Origin: Bacteroidota bacterium
GTDB lineage: Bacteria; Bacteroidota; Ignavibacteria; Ignavibacteriales; Ignavibacteriaceae
Direction of reading: 5' to 3'
NCBI GenBank assembly: GCA_021815405.1
Contig: JAKAGV010000018.1
Location: 1-64,000 of the forward strand
DNA length: 64,000 nucleotides
The notes under the pieces are model-generated. The model worked only from the letters and a program-made list of their open reading frames with translations. It ran no database searches and was not told the DNA's origin. Positions 45,167 to 53,890 of the stretch are shown here, one piece after another. Each line of letters starts with the position of its first letter. Position 1 is the first letter of the stretch. The translations under genes were made by a program, and so were the position numbers.

Positions 45167-46333
45167 TCATTTCAAATTGCTGTCAATTTCTATTCTTGTG
45201 GAAAAAGTATTCATCGTCTCTCTCGTATCTTCAAAAGCCTGCTGCATTTTTAGCTTATCACCTTGGGAAAGAAATGAAGGACAATCTTGCTCAAAGGCAT
45301 CTTGTGCAGGCAGGACATTGAATTCATTCTTACCATTGACTAATCCTTTGAAGACCCACGTAGGCAGATACGTAACTTTGTTTATGAAGATTGAATCAGT
45401 TTTGATATTCTTTGTTAAAAATATTTTTAAAATGACTCCGGCATCAGCATAACGCCAGCGCTGGTTGGATACAAAATTTCCTAAAGAATAAGCAACAAAT
45501 CCAGTATCAAGTTTTGCATCTTGAGTTTTAAAAAAAGCCGCCGGTTCAATAACATGCGGATGGCTGCCTATAATTATATCCGCTCCGTACTTGATAGTTT
45601 TATCAACTATCTGTTTTTGGAATTCATCCGGAGATCTTTTGTATTGAGTTCCGAAATGGAAATAAACCAGTACAATATCAGTACCGGCTTTTCTTGCTGA
45701 ATTAATATCATGCTTGATTAAAGTTGTATCTATTAAATTTATTAAATAAGACTTTCCTTTTGGAATATAATTTCCATTCACACCGTAAGTATAAGCAAGA
45801 AAAGCAACTTTAATTCCTTTTAAGTTAAAAATTCTAATTGAGTCTCTATCTCTTTGAGAAGAAAAAGTTCCGTCATAATCCAATCCAGTTTTTTTAATGA
45901 CTGAGATTGTTCTCAGCACGCCATTTGCACCGCGATCAAATGCATGGTTGTTGGATGTAACCAGCATTGTAAATCCGGCTGCTCTTATTGCTTTGATAAA
46001 ATCATCAGGAGAATTGAAAGCCGGATAGCCGGAATAGTTAAATGACTTTCCGGCAGCTACAGTTTCCAGGTTACCAAAAACAAAATCCGAATTTATGAGA
46101 TATTGTTTTATATAATTAAACTCAGGATTGAAATCAAAACTATCAGCGTTAACTCTCGCATATTGGAACTGAGGAGAATGGCACATTAAATCCCCAACCG
46201 CAGAAATAGAAATTGTAACAAGAGAATCTTTTTCAATCTTGTTTCCGTGAGGATTGAAAAAACTTTTCGATTTTACGGTAATAATAAAAATTAGAAGGAC
46301 AAGCGGGATGAAAAGTAATTTTTTCTTTCGCAT
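45167..46333 (-). CDS. CapA family (poly-gamma-glutamate synthesis-like) metallophosphatase-fold protein
   Basis: The 388-residue protein has an N-terminal membrane anchor or signal (KKKLLFIPLVLLIFIITV) and the CapA/PGA_cap domain: SAVGDLMCHSPQF, FGNLETVAAG, TSNNHAFDRGANGV, LVYFHFGTQY and IIIGSHPHVIEPA. These are calcineurin-fold metal-binding motifs. CapA relatives take part in capsule polymer export or act as envelope phosphatases; the precise role here is unknown. Its ATG begins right after the U-run of the terminator of the preceding histone-like gene, so there is almost no separate leader. Confidence 0.87.
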   Translation of the reverse strand: MRKKKLLFIPLVLLIFIITVKSKSFFNPHGNKIEKDSLVTISISAVGDLMCHSPQFQYARVNADSFDFNPEFNYIKQYLINSDFVFGNLETVAAGKSFNYSGYPAFNSPDDFIKAIRAAGFTMLVTSNNHAFDRGANGVLRTISVIKKTGLDYDGTFSSQRDRDSIRIFNLKGIKVAFLAYTYGVNGNYIPKGKSYLINLIDTTLIKHDINSARKAGTDIVLVYFHFGTQYKRSPDEFQKQIVDKTIKYGADIIIGSHPHVIEPAAFFKTQDAKLDTGFVAYSLGNFVSNQRWRYADAGVILKIFLTKNIKTDSIFINKVTYLPTWVFKGLVNGKNEFNVLPAQDAFEQDCPSFLSQGDKLKMQQAFEDTRETMNTFSTRIEIDSNLK

Positions 46334-46340
46334 AAAAAAT

Positions 46341-46371
46341 AAGGCTATCCCGATAAAATCAGGACAGCCTT
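46341..46371 (-). terminator. Intrinsic terminator between histone-H1-like gene and capA
   Basis: On the minus strand AAGGCTGTCC pairs with GGATAGCCTT (one G-U/A-C change) around an 11-nt loop, and the transcript continues as ATTTTTTATG. The T-run meets the capA start codon directly. It lies 26 bp after the stop of the small histone-like gene. Confidence 0.8.
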
Positions 46372-46396
46372 GAATAGTAACTAATAAATTAAACCG

Positions 46397-46585
46397 TTAT
46401 TTAGCTGCCTTCCTCTGAGCTTTTACCTCCTGAATATCCTTGCGGACTTCCTGAGCCTGCTTACGTAAATCGCTTAAGCCTTTACGCAACCGGGTTCCTG
46501 CAGCAGCCTGACCTTTAATATAGAACTTTTCAAAATCAGTCTCCAAATTTTTAACTGATTGGACTAAGCTCTCATATTTATCCAT
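46397..46585 (-). CDS. Histone H1-like (Hc1) small basic protein
   Basis: The 62-residue protein reads NLETDFEKFYIKGQAAAGTR, then VRKGLSDLRK-type sequence and a Lys/Arg-rich C-terminus (KAQRKAAK). This is the pattern of the short Hc1-like proteins found widely in Bacteroidota. It may bind DNA and affect nucleoid packing, although the function of these stand-alone forms is little studied. The ribosome-binding site TAGGAGGT is strong. It lies 33 bp after the iron-sulfur protein gene and is followed by a strong terminator. Confidence 0.85.
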   Translation of the reverse strand: MDKYESLVQSVKNLETDFEKFYIKGQAAAGTRLRKGLSDLRKQAQEVRKDIQEVKAQRKAAK

Positions 46586-46618
46586 TAAGACCTCCTATAA
46601 TGTAATTAAGAAATTAAG

Positions 46619-48619
46619 TTATTTAGAATTTTCGAAAACGATCTCTGCAATATCTTTTACTTCTACTTGATCAGTTTTTTCGAAATGTTTGACACCATCG
46701 GTCAACATTGTCATGCAGAACGGACATGCCGAAGCGATTGTGTCCGAATTAGTTTCCAGCGCTTCTCTCGTTCGTTCAAGATTTATTCTTCCGCCGTCTT
46801 CATCTTCAAGAAACATTCTTCCGCCGCCGGCGCCGCAGCAGAAGCCTTTTGTTTTATTCCTCTTCATCTCTGTCAATTCCAGAGCGGAAATTTTTCTGAG
46901 TGTTTCTCTCGGCGAATCGAATACTTTATTGTACCTGCCTAAATAGCATGAATCGTGGTAAGTGGCTTTAATTTTCTCTCCTTCATCTTTCAATTGAATT
47001 CTGCCTTCATCAAGAAGCTGCTGAATCAGTTGAGAATGATGTATAACCTCGTAATTACCACCAAATTGTTTATATTCATTTCCTAAAGAATGAAAGCAAT
47101 GCGGGCAAGCAGTAACAATTTTTTTAACACCGTAACCATTCAGGAGCTCGATATTCTCTTTCATCATCATCTGGGCAAGATACTCATTGCCAAGGCGTCT
47201 TGCCGTGTCCCCGTTACATTTTTCCTCAGTCCCTAAAATTCTAAAATTAATATTGGCTTTTTGCATAAGAGAAGCAAATGCTTTTGTAACTTTTTGGTAA
47301 CGGCTATCAAAAGAGCCGGCACAACCGACCCAGAACAGAATATCACAATTAGGATCTTCAGCCATGGTTTTAATATTCATTCCTTCAGCCCAGTTCGCAC
47401 GGTCGGCAGCGTTAAATGCCCATGGAGTGAAGTTGGTTTCGATACTTTTAAAAACACTATTTAGGTTAGAAGGAAATTGGGACTCGCTTAAAACAAGATT
47501 GCGCCGCATATCTACAATTGAATCAACATGTTCAATCATTACCGGGCATTCCTGAACGCAAGCCATGCAAGTCGTACAATCCCACAATTCCAGATCTGTA
47601 ATGTAATCATGAACCAAAGTCTTAGATAAAATTTCGTCGTTTGATTTACCATCTACTAAAAGTGGAGCTTTATCGAATGTCCTCTTTCGGATATCTGTAA
47701 TTATTTTTCTCGGTGATAAAACCTTTCCGACGGTATTTGCCGGACATGCCTGAGTACACCTTCCGCATTCAGTACAGGTATATCCATCTAAAATTTGTTT
47801 CCAGGAAAGCTGCTCAATATCTGCGGCACCATAAACCTCAACGGATTCATCTTCAAGATTGATTGGTTTTAAGGTATTTCTTATTTCATCAAGATTGGCA
47901 AAATAAGTATTTGGAATTGAAGAAAGGACATGCAGATGTTTGGAGTAAGGAAGATAATTCAAAAAGCTTAGCACAACTATAATATGCATCCACCAGAAAA
48001 TTTCAAAGAATGTCCCGGCGTATACCGGATTAGCAGTATAAAAAACATGACTTAACCATAAAGAAATAGGATGTACTTCGTATTTTGATAGAACAAATCC
48101 GCGGTTTGCTATAGAAGAAATATTTTCACCGAACATTGCAACACAAACCATCAAAATCATCAATAAAATTATTGCTGCATCGATTTTTCCGTGCTTATCA
48201 ACTTCCAGTCTTTTAATGTGCAGAATATATCTTCTGTACAAAGCAAAAAGGACTGAAATTATTATCAGTAAACCAAAAATATCTTCAATAAAAGTAACAA
48301 CGGAATAAAACGGACCAGTAACTGATAAGCTGAATGGAGAATAAAATCCTTGGATGAATGCTTCAACAACTGCAAAAAGAAAAAGTACAAATCCCCAAAA
48401 AATAATAAAGTGAAGAATACCCGCTTTAAAATCTCTGAATAATTTCGATTGTCCGAAGGCGACGGTTAGTACTTTCTTAATTCTTTCACCCGGTTTACCA
48501 AACCTGTTATCCTTCTTTTTAGCAACTAGCATATTCCTGATAAGATTCCGGCAGCTAAAGGTAAAAAATCCAAGCGCGGCAAGGAATACAATAATGAAGG
48601 CTATGTTTTTTATCTCCAT
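46619..48619 (-). CDS. Membrane-bound HdrD-like (Fe-S) oxidoreductase
   Basis: The 666-residue protein has five or six N-terminal membrane helices (about 1-215, NarI-like). Two ferredoxin motifs follow (CTECGRCTQACPANT near residue 278, CTTCMACVQECPVM near 345), then two CCG-type domains (GCAGSFDSRY near 430; CCGAGGGRMFLEDEDGGR near 590). This fusion resembles HdrDE/DsrMK-like quinone-linked reductases, often annotated as (Fe-S)-binding protein near electron-transfer flavoproteins. It probably exchanges electrons with the quinone pool from a cytoplasmic donor. No ETF or acyl-CoA dehydrogenase gene is adjacent here. Confidence 0.88.
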   Translation of the reverse strand: MEIKNIAFIIVFLAALGFFTFSCRNLIRNMLVAKKKDNRFGKPGERIKKVLTVAFGQSKLFRDFKAGILHFIIFWGFVLFLFAVVEAFIQGFYSPFSLSVTGPFYSVVTFIEDIFGLLIIISVLFALYRRYILHIKRLEVDKHGKIDAAIILLMILMVCVAMFGENISSIANRGFVLSKYEVHPISLWLSHVFYTANPVYAGTFFEIFWWMHIIVVLSFLNYLPYSKHLHVLSSIPNTYFANLDEIRNTLKPINLEDESVEVYGAADIEQLSWKQILDGYTCTECGRCTQACPANTVGKVLSPRKIITDIRKRTFDKAPLLVDGKSNDEILSKTLVHDYITDLELWDCTTCMACVQECPVMIEHVDSIVDMRRNLVLSESQFPSNLNSVFKSIETNFTPWAFNAADRANWAEGMNIKTMAEDPNCDILFWVGCAGSFDSRYQKVTKAFASLMQKANINFRILGTEEKCNGDTARRLGNEYLAQMMMKENIELLNGYGVKKIVTACPHCFHSLGNEYKQFGGNYEVIHHSQLIQQLLDEGRIQLKDEGEKIKATYHDSCYLGRYNKVFDSPRETLRKISALELTEMKRNKTKGFCCGAGGGRMFLEDEDGGRINLERTREALETNSDTIASACPFCMTMLTDGVKHFEKTDQVEVKDIAEIVFENSK

Positions 48620-48662
48620 TTACTACTTCAATAAAATTATTGCTTGGGAAGTCATAAATTTT

Positions 48663-49241
48663 TTATCTGGATTTTCTTTTTGTAATTCCAAAATAGATGC
48701 TGGCTCCAATAATATCTTTTACAACCGTCCAGATTAAAAAGACGGCTACACCGGTAATTAGAGCTTCCTTCATATCCTTCAAATAAATTATTCCAAGATA
48801 CATCGAACCAAACAATAATATAAATAGCTCACCGCTAAGCATCGAAACGATAATTCCAAAATAGCTTTTAAATCTCTTTGCCAAAAAACCTGTTAAAAAA
48901 GCGCCGATAGGAAATGCAAGTAAATATCCGCCGGTAGGACCAATTAAACGAGCAAAACCGATTGAACTATCTGGTATTTGTGCAAATACCGGTAACCCGA
49001 TACATCCTAAAAACAAATAAACAAGTTGACTGTAGGCACCTTTTTTAGCGCCAAGAAATGCACCGGATAAAACTACCATCATAGTTTGAAGCGTAAACGG
49101 AACCGGTTTTACCGGAACGGTTATTTGCGCTCCTATGGCTGTTATTAATGTAAACGATAAGATTAAAAATAATTCGTAAGCTTTTTCTTTTGTTAAAAGT
49201 TGAAAGAATCCATTAGTTCTTGAACTTTCTTTTGCCTGCAT
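48663..49241 (-). CDS. bioY: BioY biotin transporter S component
   Basis: The start at 49241 has AGGAAGGAAAGT just upstream; the longer frame to 49313 would add an atypical N-terminus. The 192-residue protein has about six helices with family motifs ITVPVKPVPFTLQTMMVVLSG, GAKKGAYSQLVYLFLG and the conserved GPTGGYLLAFPIGAF loop. BioY takes up biotin, alone or with the EcfAT module, which is not seen here. It could supply the biotin needed by the carboxylase encoded near 29-31 kb. Confidence 0.92.
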   Translation of the reverse strand: MQAKESSRTNGFFQLLTKEKAYELFLILSFTLITAIGAQITVPVKPVPFTLQTMMVVLSGAFLGAKKGAYSQLVYLFLGCIGLPVFAQIPDSSIGFARLIGPTGGYLLAFPIGAFLTGFLAKRFKSYFGIIVSMLSGELFILLFGSMYLGIIYLKDMKEALITGVAVFLIWTVVKDIIGASIYFGITKRKSR

Positions 49242-49337
49242 ACTTTCCTTCCTAATTAAATAATAACTTACTTCAAACGGTTCAAATATGAAGATTAAAG
49301 TTAGAAAAGTCAAGAATTTTGTTAATTTTCAAAGAAT

Positions 49338-49650
49338 TTAATTCCAGCGTTGATTTAGCCAACTAATAGTATCAGAAAAGTCAACTTTAGCAGCAAAATC
49401 AATCAAATAAGTGATTTAATTTTAGAATTTGATCGCATTCATAATCTGCAATCCTGGAAATTCCGTCGAGCATTAAATCAATGATTGGCTTTGCCCCCAG
49501 CAGATAACCCCAGCCGTCGTTTGTCCTTCAATAAAAGTTAATGAAGTTTAGGTACCAAGAGATAAAAGAGCTACATCGGATAATCTCGAAGTTTCAAAAT
49601 ATCTTAAATCCTGTAACTGAGTAAGAGCACACATATTAGTGTTTTGTAAC
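49338..49650 (-). pseudogene. Decayed patatin-like phospholipase, C-terminal remnant
   Basis: Three short frames, read one after another, fit the end of a patatin-like phospholipase. TNMCALTQLQ followed by DVALLSLGT resembles the usual NNPALCAL...LLSLGTG. WGYLLGAKPIIDLMLDGIS with RIADYECDQIL resembles the usual patatin C-terminal block. FAAKVDFSDTISWLNQRWN ends at a stop. Stops and frame changes separate them, and the N-terminal catalytic part is missing. Confidence 0.6.
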
Positions 49651-49703
49651 ATAAATAAATAGACAAATATATTGTATACATTTCCTAAAGAGGTTTTCGG
49701 AAA

Positions 49704-49815
49704 TTAAGTAGCTTCTAATAAATGTAATTTATTTCCGATGAATTGTTTTATTTCTTCTTGCATCTGTTCTGATTTGTCAAAGAAGCCTAAAACCGCATCT
49801 CTAAGTTTATTGTTG
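49704..49815 (-). other. Orphan reading-frame tail of unknown origin
   Basis: In another frame across the end of the DUF5683-like gene the minus strand encodes KLRDAVLGFFDKSEQMQEEI followed by KQFIGNKLHLLEAT and a stop. The composition looks like a genuine protein tail, but no start or family was identified. It may be a remnant of a gene deleted next to the patatin debris. Confidence 0.25.
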
Positions 49816-50743
49816 GAATTAAATGTTCCTGCCCGGCAACATTCAAATGATTCATTCGCAAATTCATTGCAAGGGTCTTGTTGTACTGATCAATCGACCA
49901 AATAGCATCAAGTGTGCTTAAAAAATGATTAACATACACGAAGATCAATGCAGTATTGCCGTCAGTATAATAATAATTTGCAAGACCACGTTGATGCGCA
50001 TACCAATTAAACTGATTTGATAATTGTTGATCTGCGGGACCTAAATGAAAATCTGTATCGTTCATATTAGCTTCCGACCAGCCTTCACTAAATTGAGGGT
50101 ACTTACCGATTAACTCATAATACTGCTGCTGTCCGAAAGAAGATAACTGATGTGAATAACCATCTCCAATTGCAAGTTCAAGTCTGTTCAGTTCTGACCA
50201 ATTTACATCGCTGTTATACTTAGTAAAATCAGTGCTGTTATTCATAGCCTGCCAGTTCACGTTATTCACAAATACTTTGTAGTCGCTTGCGCTAAGATTC
50301 GGATTTAGTGTTTGAAGGTGCTGCAATGTCCAAGCTGCATACTTTGCTACACTCCAGTTTTGGTTTGCATATTGTTGGAAAAATGCCGTTTGAAAATCAC
50401 CTTTATGTGTATAAATAATTGCAGTAGTAACAGCGGCTGCTTCTACTACAAAAAATATTCCTGCTTTCAAATAATCACCGGCATAAAATTCTCCTGAGCC
50501 GGGAAGTATCAATGAAAATAATCCACCGAGCCAGCGCGATTTATGTCCTGCTTTTTCCTGTGCTGCGGCTAAATTCAACTCAGGAGATTTCTGGATTTCA
50601 TTTCCTGCAATCAGCTTTGAATCAAGCAAAATATTACCGCTTAGTTTTTGCTTGGTAATATCCTTTGTTTGAGAGTTGGTAAAAACAAAAGGAATAAGAA
50701 TTATGAGAGCGATGATCACTATTTTAAAGTGTATTTTTATCAT
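49787..50743 (-). CDS. DUF5683-like membrane protein
   Basis: The 318-residue protein begins with a signal peptide or membrane anchor. It then has GGLFSLILPGSGEFYAGDYLKAGIF and a hydrophobic helix, the pattern of DUF5683-type proteins, where the SP-G-x-G-x-FY motif lies between helices. The long middle part (about 115-265) is rich in Trp, Asn and Tyr and may be periplasmic; a second hydrophobic stretch lies near 270. Function is unknown. It is last in the operon with the PD40 protein, the M6-like protein and porV, 18 bp after its neighbour. Confidence 0.6.
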   Translation of the reverse strand: MIKIHFKIVIIALIILIPFVFTNSQTKDITKQKLSGNILLDSKLIAGNEIQKSPELNLAAAQEKAGHKSRWLGGLFSLILPGSGEFYAGDYLKAGIFFVVEAAAVTTAIIYTHKGDFQTAFFQQYANQNWSVAKYAAWTLQHLQTLNPNLSASDYKVFVNNVNWQAMNNSTDFTKYNSDVNWSELNRLELAIGDGYSHQLSSFGQQQYYELIGKYPQFSEGWSEANMNDTDFHLGPADQQLSNQFNWYAHQRGLANYYYTDGNTALIFVYVNHFLSTLDAIWSIDQYNKTLAMNLRMNHLNVAGQEHLIPTINLEMRF

Positions 50744-50761
50744 TGCGTTCCTCTAAAAATT

Positions 50762-53700
50762 TTAAATATTAAATCCGAACAAGAGACCGCCGTAAAATCT
50801 CCATTCTTTTCCGTAGGTAACTGTCTTGTTCAAAACGACGGTGGAGAATCTATCGAAGCCGTAAGCCGCACTAATAAATAAATCCGTTGGAAATTCATAA
50901 AATGAATCCATCGAAATTCTGATTTCGGTTCCAGCACCTTTCTTAAAGACGTTGCTTTCACCTGCATTCCAAGCATTCCCTACGTCGCCGAAAAATGACA
51001 TAAATATTTTGTCAACATATAAAACTCCGATGCGCGTATCTATGTCAGTCAATAACGGAAAACGATAAGTCATATCCAGCCAAGCAATTTTATTTCCGCT
51101 TATTGCATAAAACGGATAAGCTTTCATACCGACAATACCGCCGAGATAGAAATCAAAGAAGTCTGGTACAGTTTGACCAAAAATATTTCCTAATCTGAAT
51201 TGAGTTGTGAATGTACTTCTTTCAAATACCGGGAAATGAATCGCAGTATTTAGTTCCAGCCGGTGGAAATCGTATGTGTTATAAACCGGCTGCAGCGTTC
51301 CATTCACTACTTGATAATTTCCTTCAGGATTAAATTTATTCATTTCATAATTATAAGTTAAGTCCATTGTCGTACCGACTGGATTTATCTCTTCATCCTT
51401 TGAAGGATGAATATAATTAAGAGTGTACTTCAACTGAAGATTATTACTAATTAAATAAGTATCGTTGGTTGACGGATATAAATACGGCATTCCGTTATTA
51501 AGATCAGCCGGAATCAAGAAACTGCCGATGTTAGCTGAGTACTGGCTAAAGATATATCTAAATTCTAAATCTTGACCGCGCGCTAATATTCTTTGTTTTG
51601 CAGCTAAGTCAAATTCAAAAAGATTATAAGTGACATTTACCGGAGCAGAATAAGCATAATTAACAATACTACCAACCGTATCCGGGCTAAATCCTACCGA
51701 AGAATTAGCCACTCGGCTGATGTTGTAAAGCTCAAGTGAAAGCTCCGGTTTTACACCTAAATCAAATAAAAGAGGAATTTTATTTCTATAATTAAAAATT
51801 AAAAACAAGTCGCGCTCAAGTCTTGCATTGATAGCACCACCGGCAAATAAAGAGTATTTGTCTAGCATATCGCTTGAGGAAACGTAAACTCCCGGTTTCA
51901 GTTTTTCAAAGAAGTTGTTGGTCGTATTGTAATTGTCGTAACGGAGAAACGGATAAAAAGTTAATTTAGTGAAGACTCCGTTATACGGTTCAATTTTATA
52001 ATGCGGTACAATTTTATCATTATAATTTTGAAGTTCTGCTAGATTAAATTTATTTATATCTCCTTTCGGTTTATCTTTTCCTAATGGAGGATCTTTTACC
52101 CATACGTAACTGTCTGCCGGATTAACTTTGCTTTGCTGTTCTGGAGTAATTTTGAAAATCTTAAAACCAGTATAAGTATAACCGACGTATAAAATATTTC
52201 CGCTGCTGTCAATTGTAGGCATGAATGCACCGCCGATAACGTTTGTCAACTGCTTCTTTACACCGGTTTTAAAATTTAACGAGTACAAATTAAAAATCCC
52301 GGTAGAATCGGAGCTGTAAATTATATTTCCGTTTTTATCGAACGTTGCATTTCTATCATCGCCGTTAGTCTTAACCACAAATTGGAAGTTGCTTCCGTCG
52401 GTATCAATCCTTGCTATATGCCTGCCGTGCATGTAGGAATAATCAAAGATAATATAGCTATCATCGTTTGAAAACTTCGGCTCATAAACTTGCTCGCCGT
52501 TATTAAATTTAGTAAGCTGTTTGTAATTCTTCCCGTTGATGTCAACCGTTGCAAGGTTTGTTGTTCCATCTCTTTCAAAAAGAAAAACAATCTTCTTGCC
52601 GTCATGAGAAACGCTTGGCATATTTGCGCGAAGATCATGAGTTAGTCTTGTTTCTTTATCCTTATTAAAGTCATAAACATAAAGATCGTGAACATTGTAC
52701 CAGTTCGGATTGTTATCTGTTAGTCTTGCATAAATAATTTTATTCTGACCAGGGATCCAGCTAATTGTTGAAGAAACACTGCTTGCTATGTTTTTTTCCT
52801 TTTTGGTTTTGAAGTCATAAACATAAGCATCGGTAAGCGACATGTAATCTTCTTTTTTACTTGAGACATAAGCAAACTTTGATCCATCGGGAGAAAACTG
52901 CGGATAGAAATTTCCGATGCCGACTCCTTCAACAGTATCTCCTTCAACTAAATTTGAAAGAACTGCCTGGCTTCTTTTTCTATAGCTGTCGATTAGAAAG
53001 CCGCTCCATTCGTTATAGACAGCATTGCCATCCTTTCCTAAAACATCTTTGAAAGCCTGACCTATTGTAAACACGTCGAGTTTACCAAGATCATGGCTGA
53101 TCTTTTCAAGTTTATCCTCGCCGTATTTTTGAGAAATATATCTCGTCAATGCAAAGCCTGCATTGTAAACTGATTCATTGCCGAGACTATTCTTTTCAAA
53201 CTCTCCCATCTGGTTCCAAGTAAGCATTCTTCCGCTTAAAGCATAGCATCGCAGAACCATATCGCGGTGAGTATCCCAGGTATCGTAATGGAATTCTCTT
53301 CTCTGGTATTGAGCAGTTCCTTCGGCAAACCAGGAAGGAATGTTAACCATAGCAAGTGGATATGAAACAACTACATTCGGGTAACCATATAGTATGTCCG
53401 GTCTTCTTTCATCTTCATAATTGAGAACCTGAAGAAAGACAGCCGGTATAGTTCGAGGTGCTTTCATAGCAGATTGAATCTGCACCATGTGAGTTGTTTC
53501 GTGCGTGATAACGTTTCGAAGCCAGTTATGCGTACCTCGGAGATCGAAGTCAAGCGCACTTGTCCAAATTTCAATTTTATTATCAAAGAAATAAGTTGCG
53601 CCGTTTGAATAGTCGTCGATATCTTTTATAACATAATTGATTGTACCGGGATCATAATCATAAAGAGATTCCAGCGGCGGAATTACTTCGTCTGCAATCT

Positions 53701-53866
53701 TGGCAACTACTTCAGCTGTTCTTTCGGCACCATTATGAAAATGGACCATGCAGTATTTACCTTTGATGGTGTACCATTTCAACTCCGGATGAAATTCCGT
53801 AAACTGAGAGAATGCTTTTACTTGAAATAAAAGTATAATAATTACTAAAGCGTAAAATTTAGACAT
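50762..53866 (-). CDS. Secreted MA-clan peptidase / PD40 propeller / outer-membrane barrel fusion
   Basis: A signal peptide (YALVIIILLFQVKAFS) is followed by a peptidase-MA-like domain with HETTHMVQ near residue 120 and WFAEGTAQY near 178, which supply the zinc ligands and base. TolB-like PD40 beta-propeller repeats (GIGNFYPQFSPDGSKFAYVS and similar, about 310-590) come next. The C-terminal 350 residues look like a beta barrel ending in an aromatic residue (GGLLFGFNI). The 1034-residue protein probably sits in the outer membrane. Such fusions are common in this group of bacteria but have no assigned role; assembly or processing of exported proteins is one possibility. Confidence 0.75.
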   Translation of the reverse strand: MSKFYALVIIILLFQVKAFSQFTEFHPELKWYTIKGKYCMVHFHNGAERTAEVVAKIADEVIPPLESLYDYDPGTINYVIKDIDDYSNGATYFFDNKIEIWTSALDFDLRGTHNWLRNVITHETTHMVQIQSAMKAPRTIPAVFLQVLNYEDERRPDILYGYPNVVVSYPLAMVNIPSWFAEGTAQYQRREFHYDTWDTHRDMVLRCYALSGRMLTWNQMGEFEKNSLGNESVYNAGFALTRYISQKYGEDKLEKISHDLGKLDVFTIGQAFKDVLGKDGNAVYNEWSGFLIDSYRKRSQAVLSNLVEGDTVEGVGIGNFYPQFSPDGSKFAYVSSKKEDYMSLTDAYVYDFKTKKEKNIASSVSSTISWIPGQNKIIYARLTDNNPNWYNVHDLYVYDFNKDKETRLTHDLRANMPSVSHDGKKIVFLFERDGTTNLATVDINGKNYKQLTKFNNGEQVYEPKFSNDDSYIIFDYSYMHGRHIARIDTDGSNFQFVVKTNGDDRNATFDKNGNIIYSSDSTGIFNLYSLNFKTGVKKQLTNVIGGAFMPTIDSSGNILYVGYTYTGFKIFKITPEQQSKVNPADSYVWVKDPPLGKDKPKGDINKFNLAELQNYNDKIVPHYKIEPYNGVFTKLTFYPFLRYDNYNTTNNFFEKLKPGVYVSSSDMLDKYSLFAGGAINARLERDLFLIFNYRNKIPLLFDLGVKPELSLELYNISRVANSSVGFSPDTVGSIVNYAYSAPVNVTYNLFEFDLAAKQRILARGQDLEFRYIFSQYSANIGSFLIPADLNNGMPYLYPSTNDTYLISNNLQLKYTLNYIHPSKDEEINPVGTTMDLTYNYEMNKFNPEGNYQVVNGTLQPVYNTYDFHRLELNTAIHFPVFERSTFTTQFRLGNIFGQTVPDFFDFYLGGIVGMKAYPFYAISGNKIAWLDMTYRFPLLTDIDTRIGVLYVDKIFMSFFGDVGNAWNAGESNVFKKGAGTEIRISMDSFYEFPTDLFISAAYGFDRFSTVVLNKTVTYGKEWRFYGGLLFGFNI

Positions 53867-53890
53867 AAGGTATTCAATAAGTATGGATAA

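Noticed and set aside
49697-49738. Hairpin TCGGAAAT / ATTTCCGA as a terminator
   Set aside because: The loop is 26 nt and no U-run follows; it lies in decayed sequence and is not convincing.
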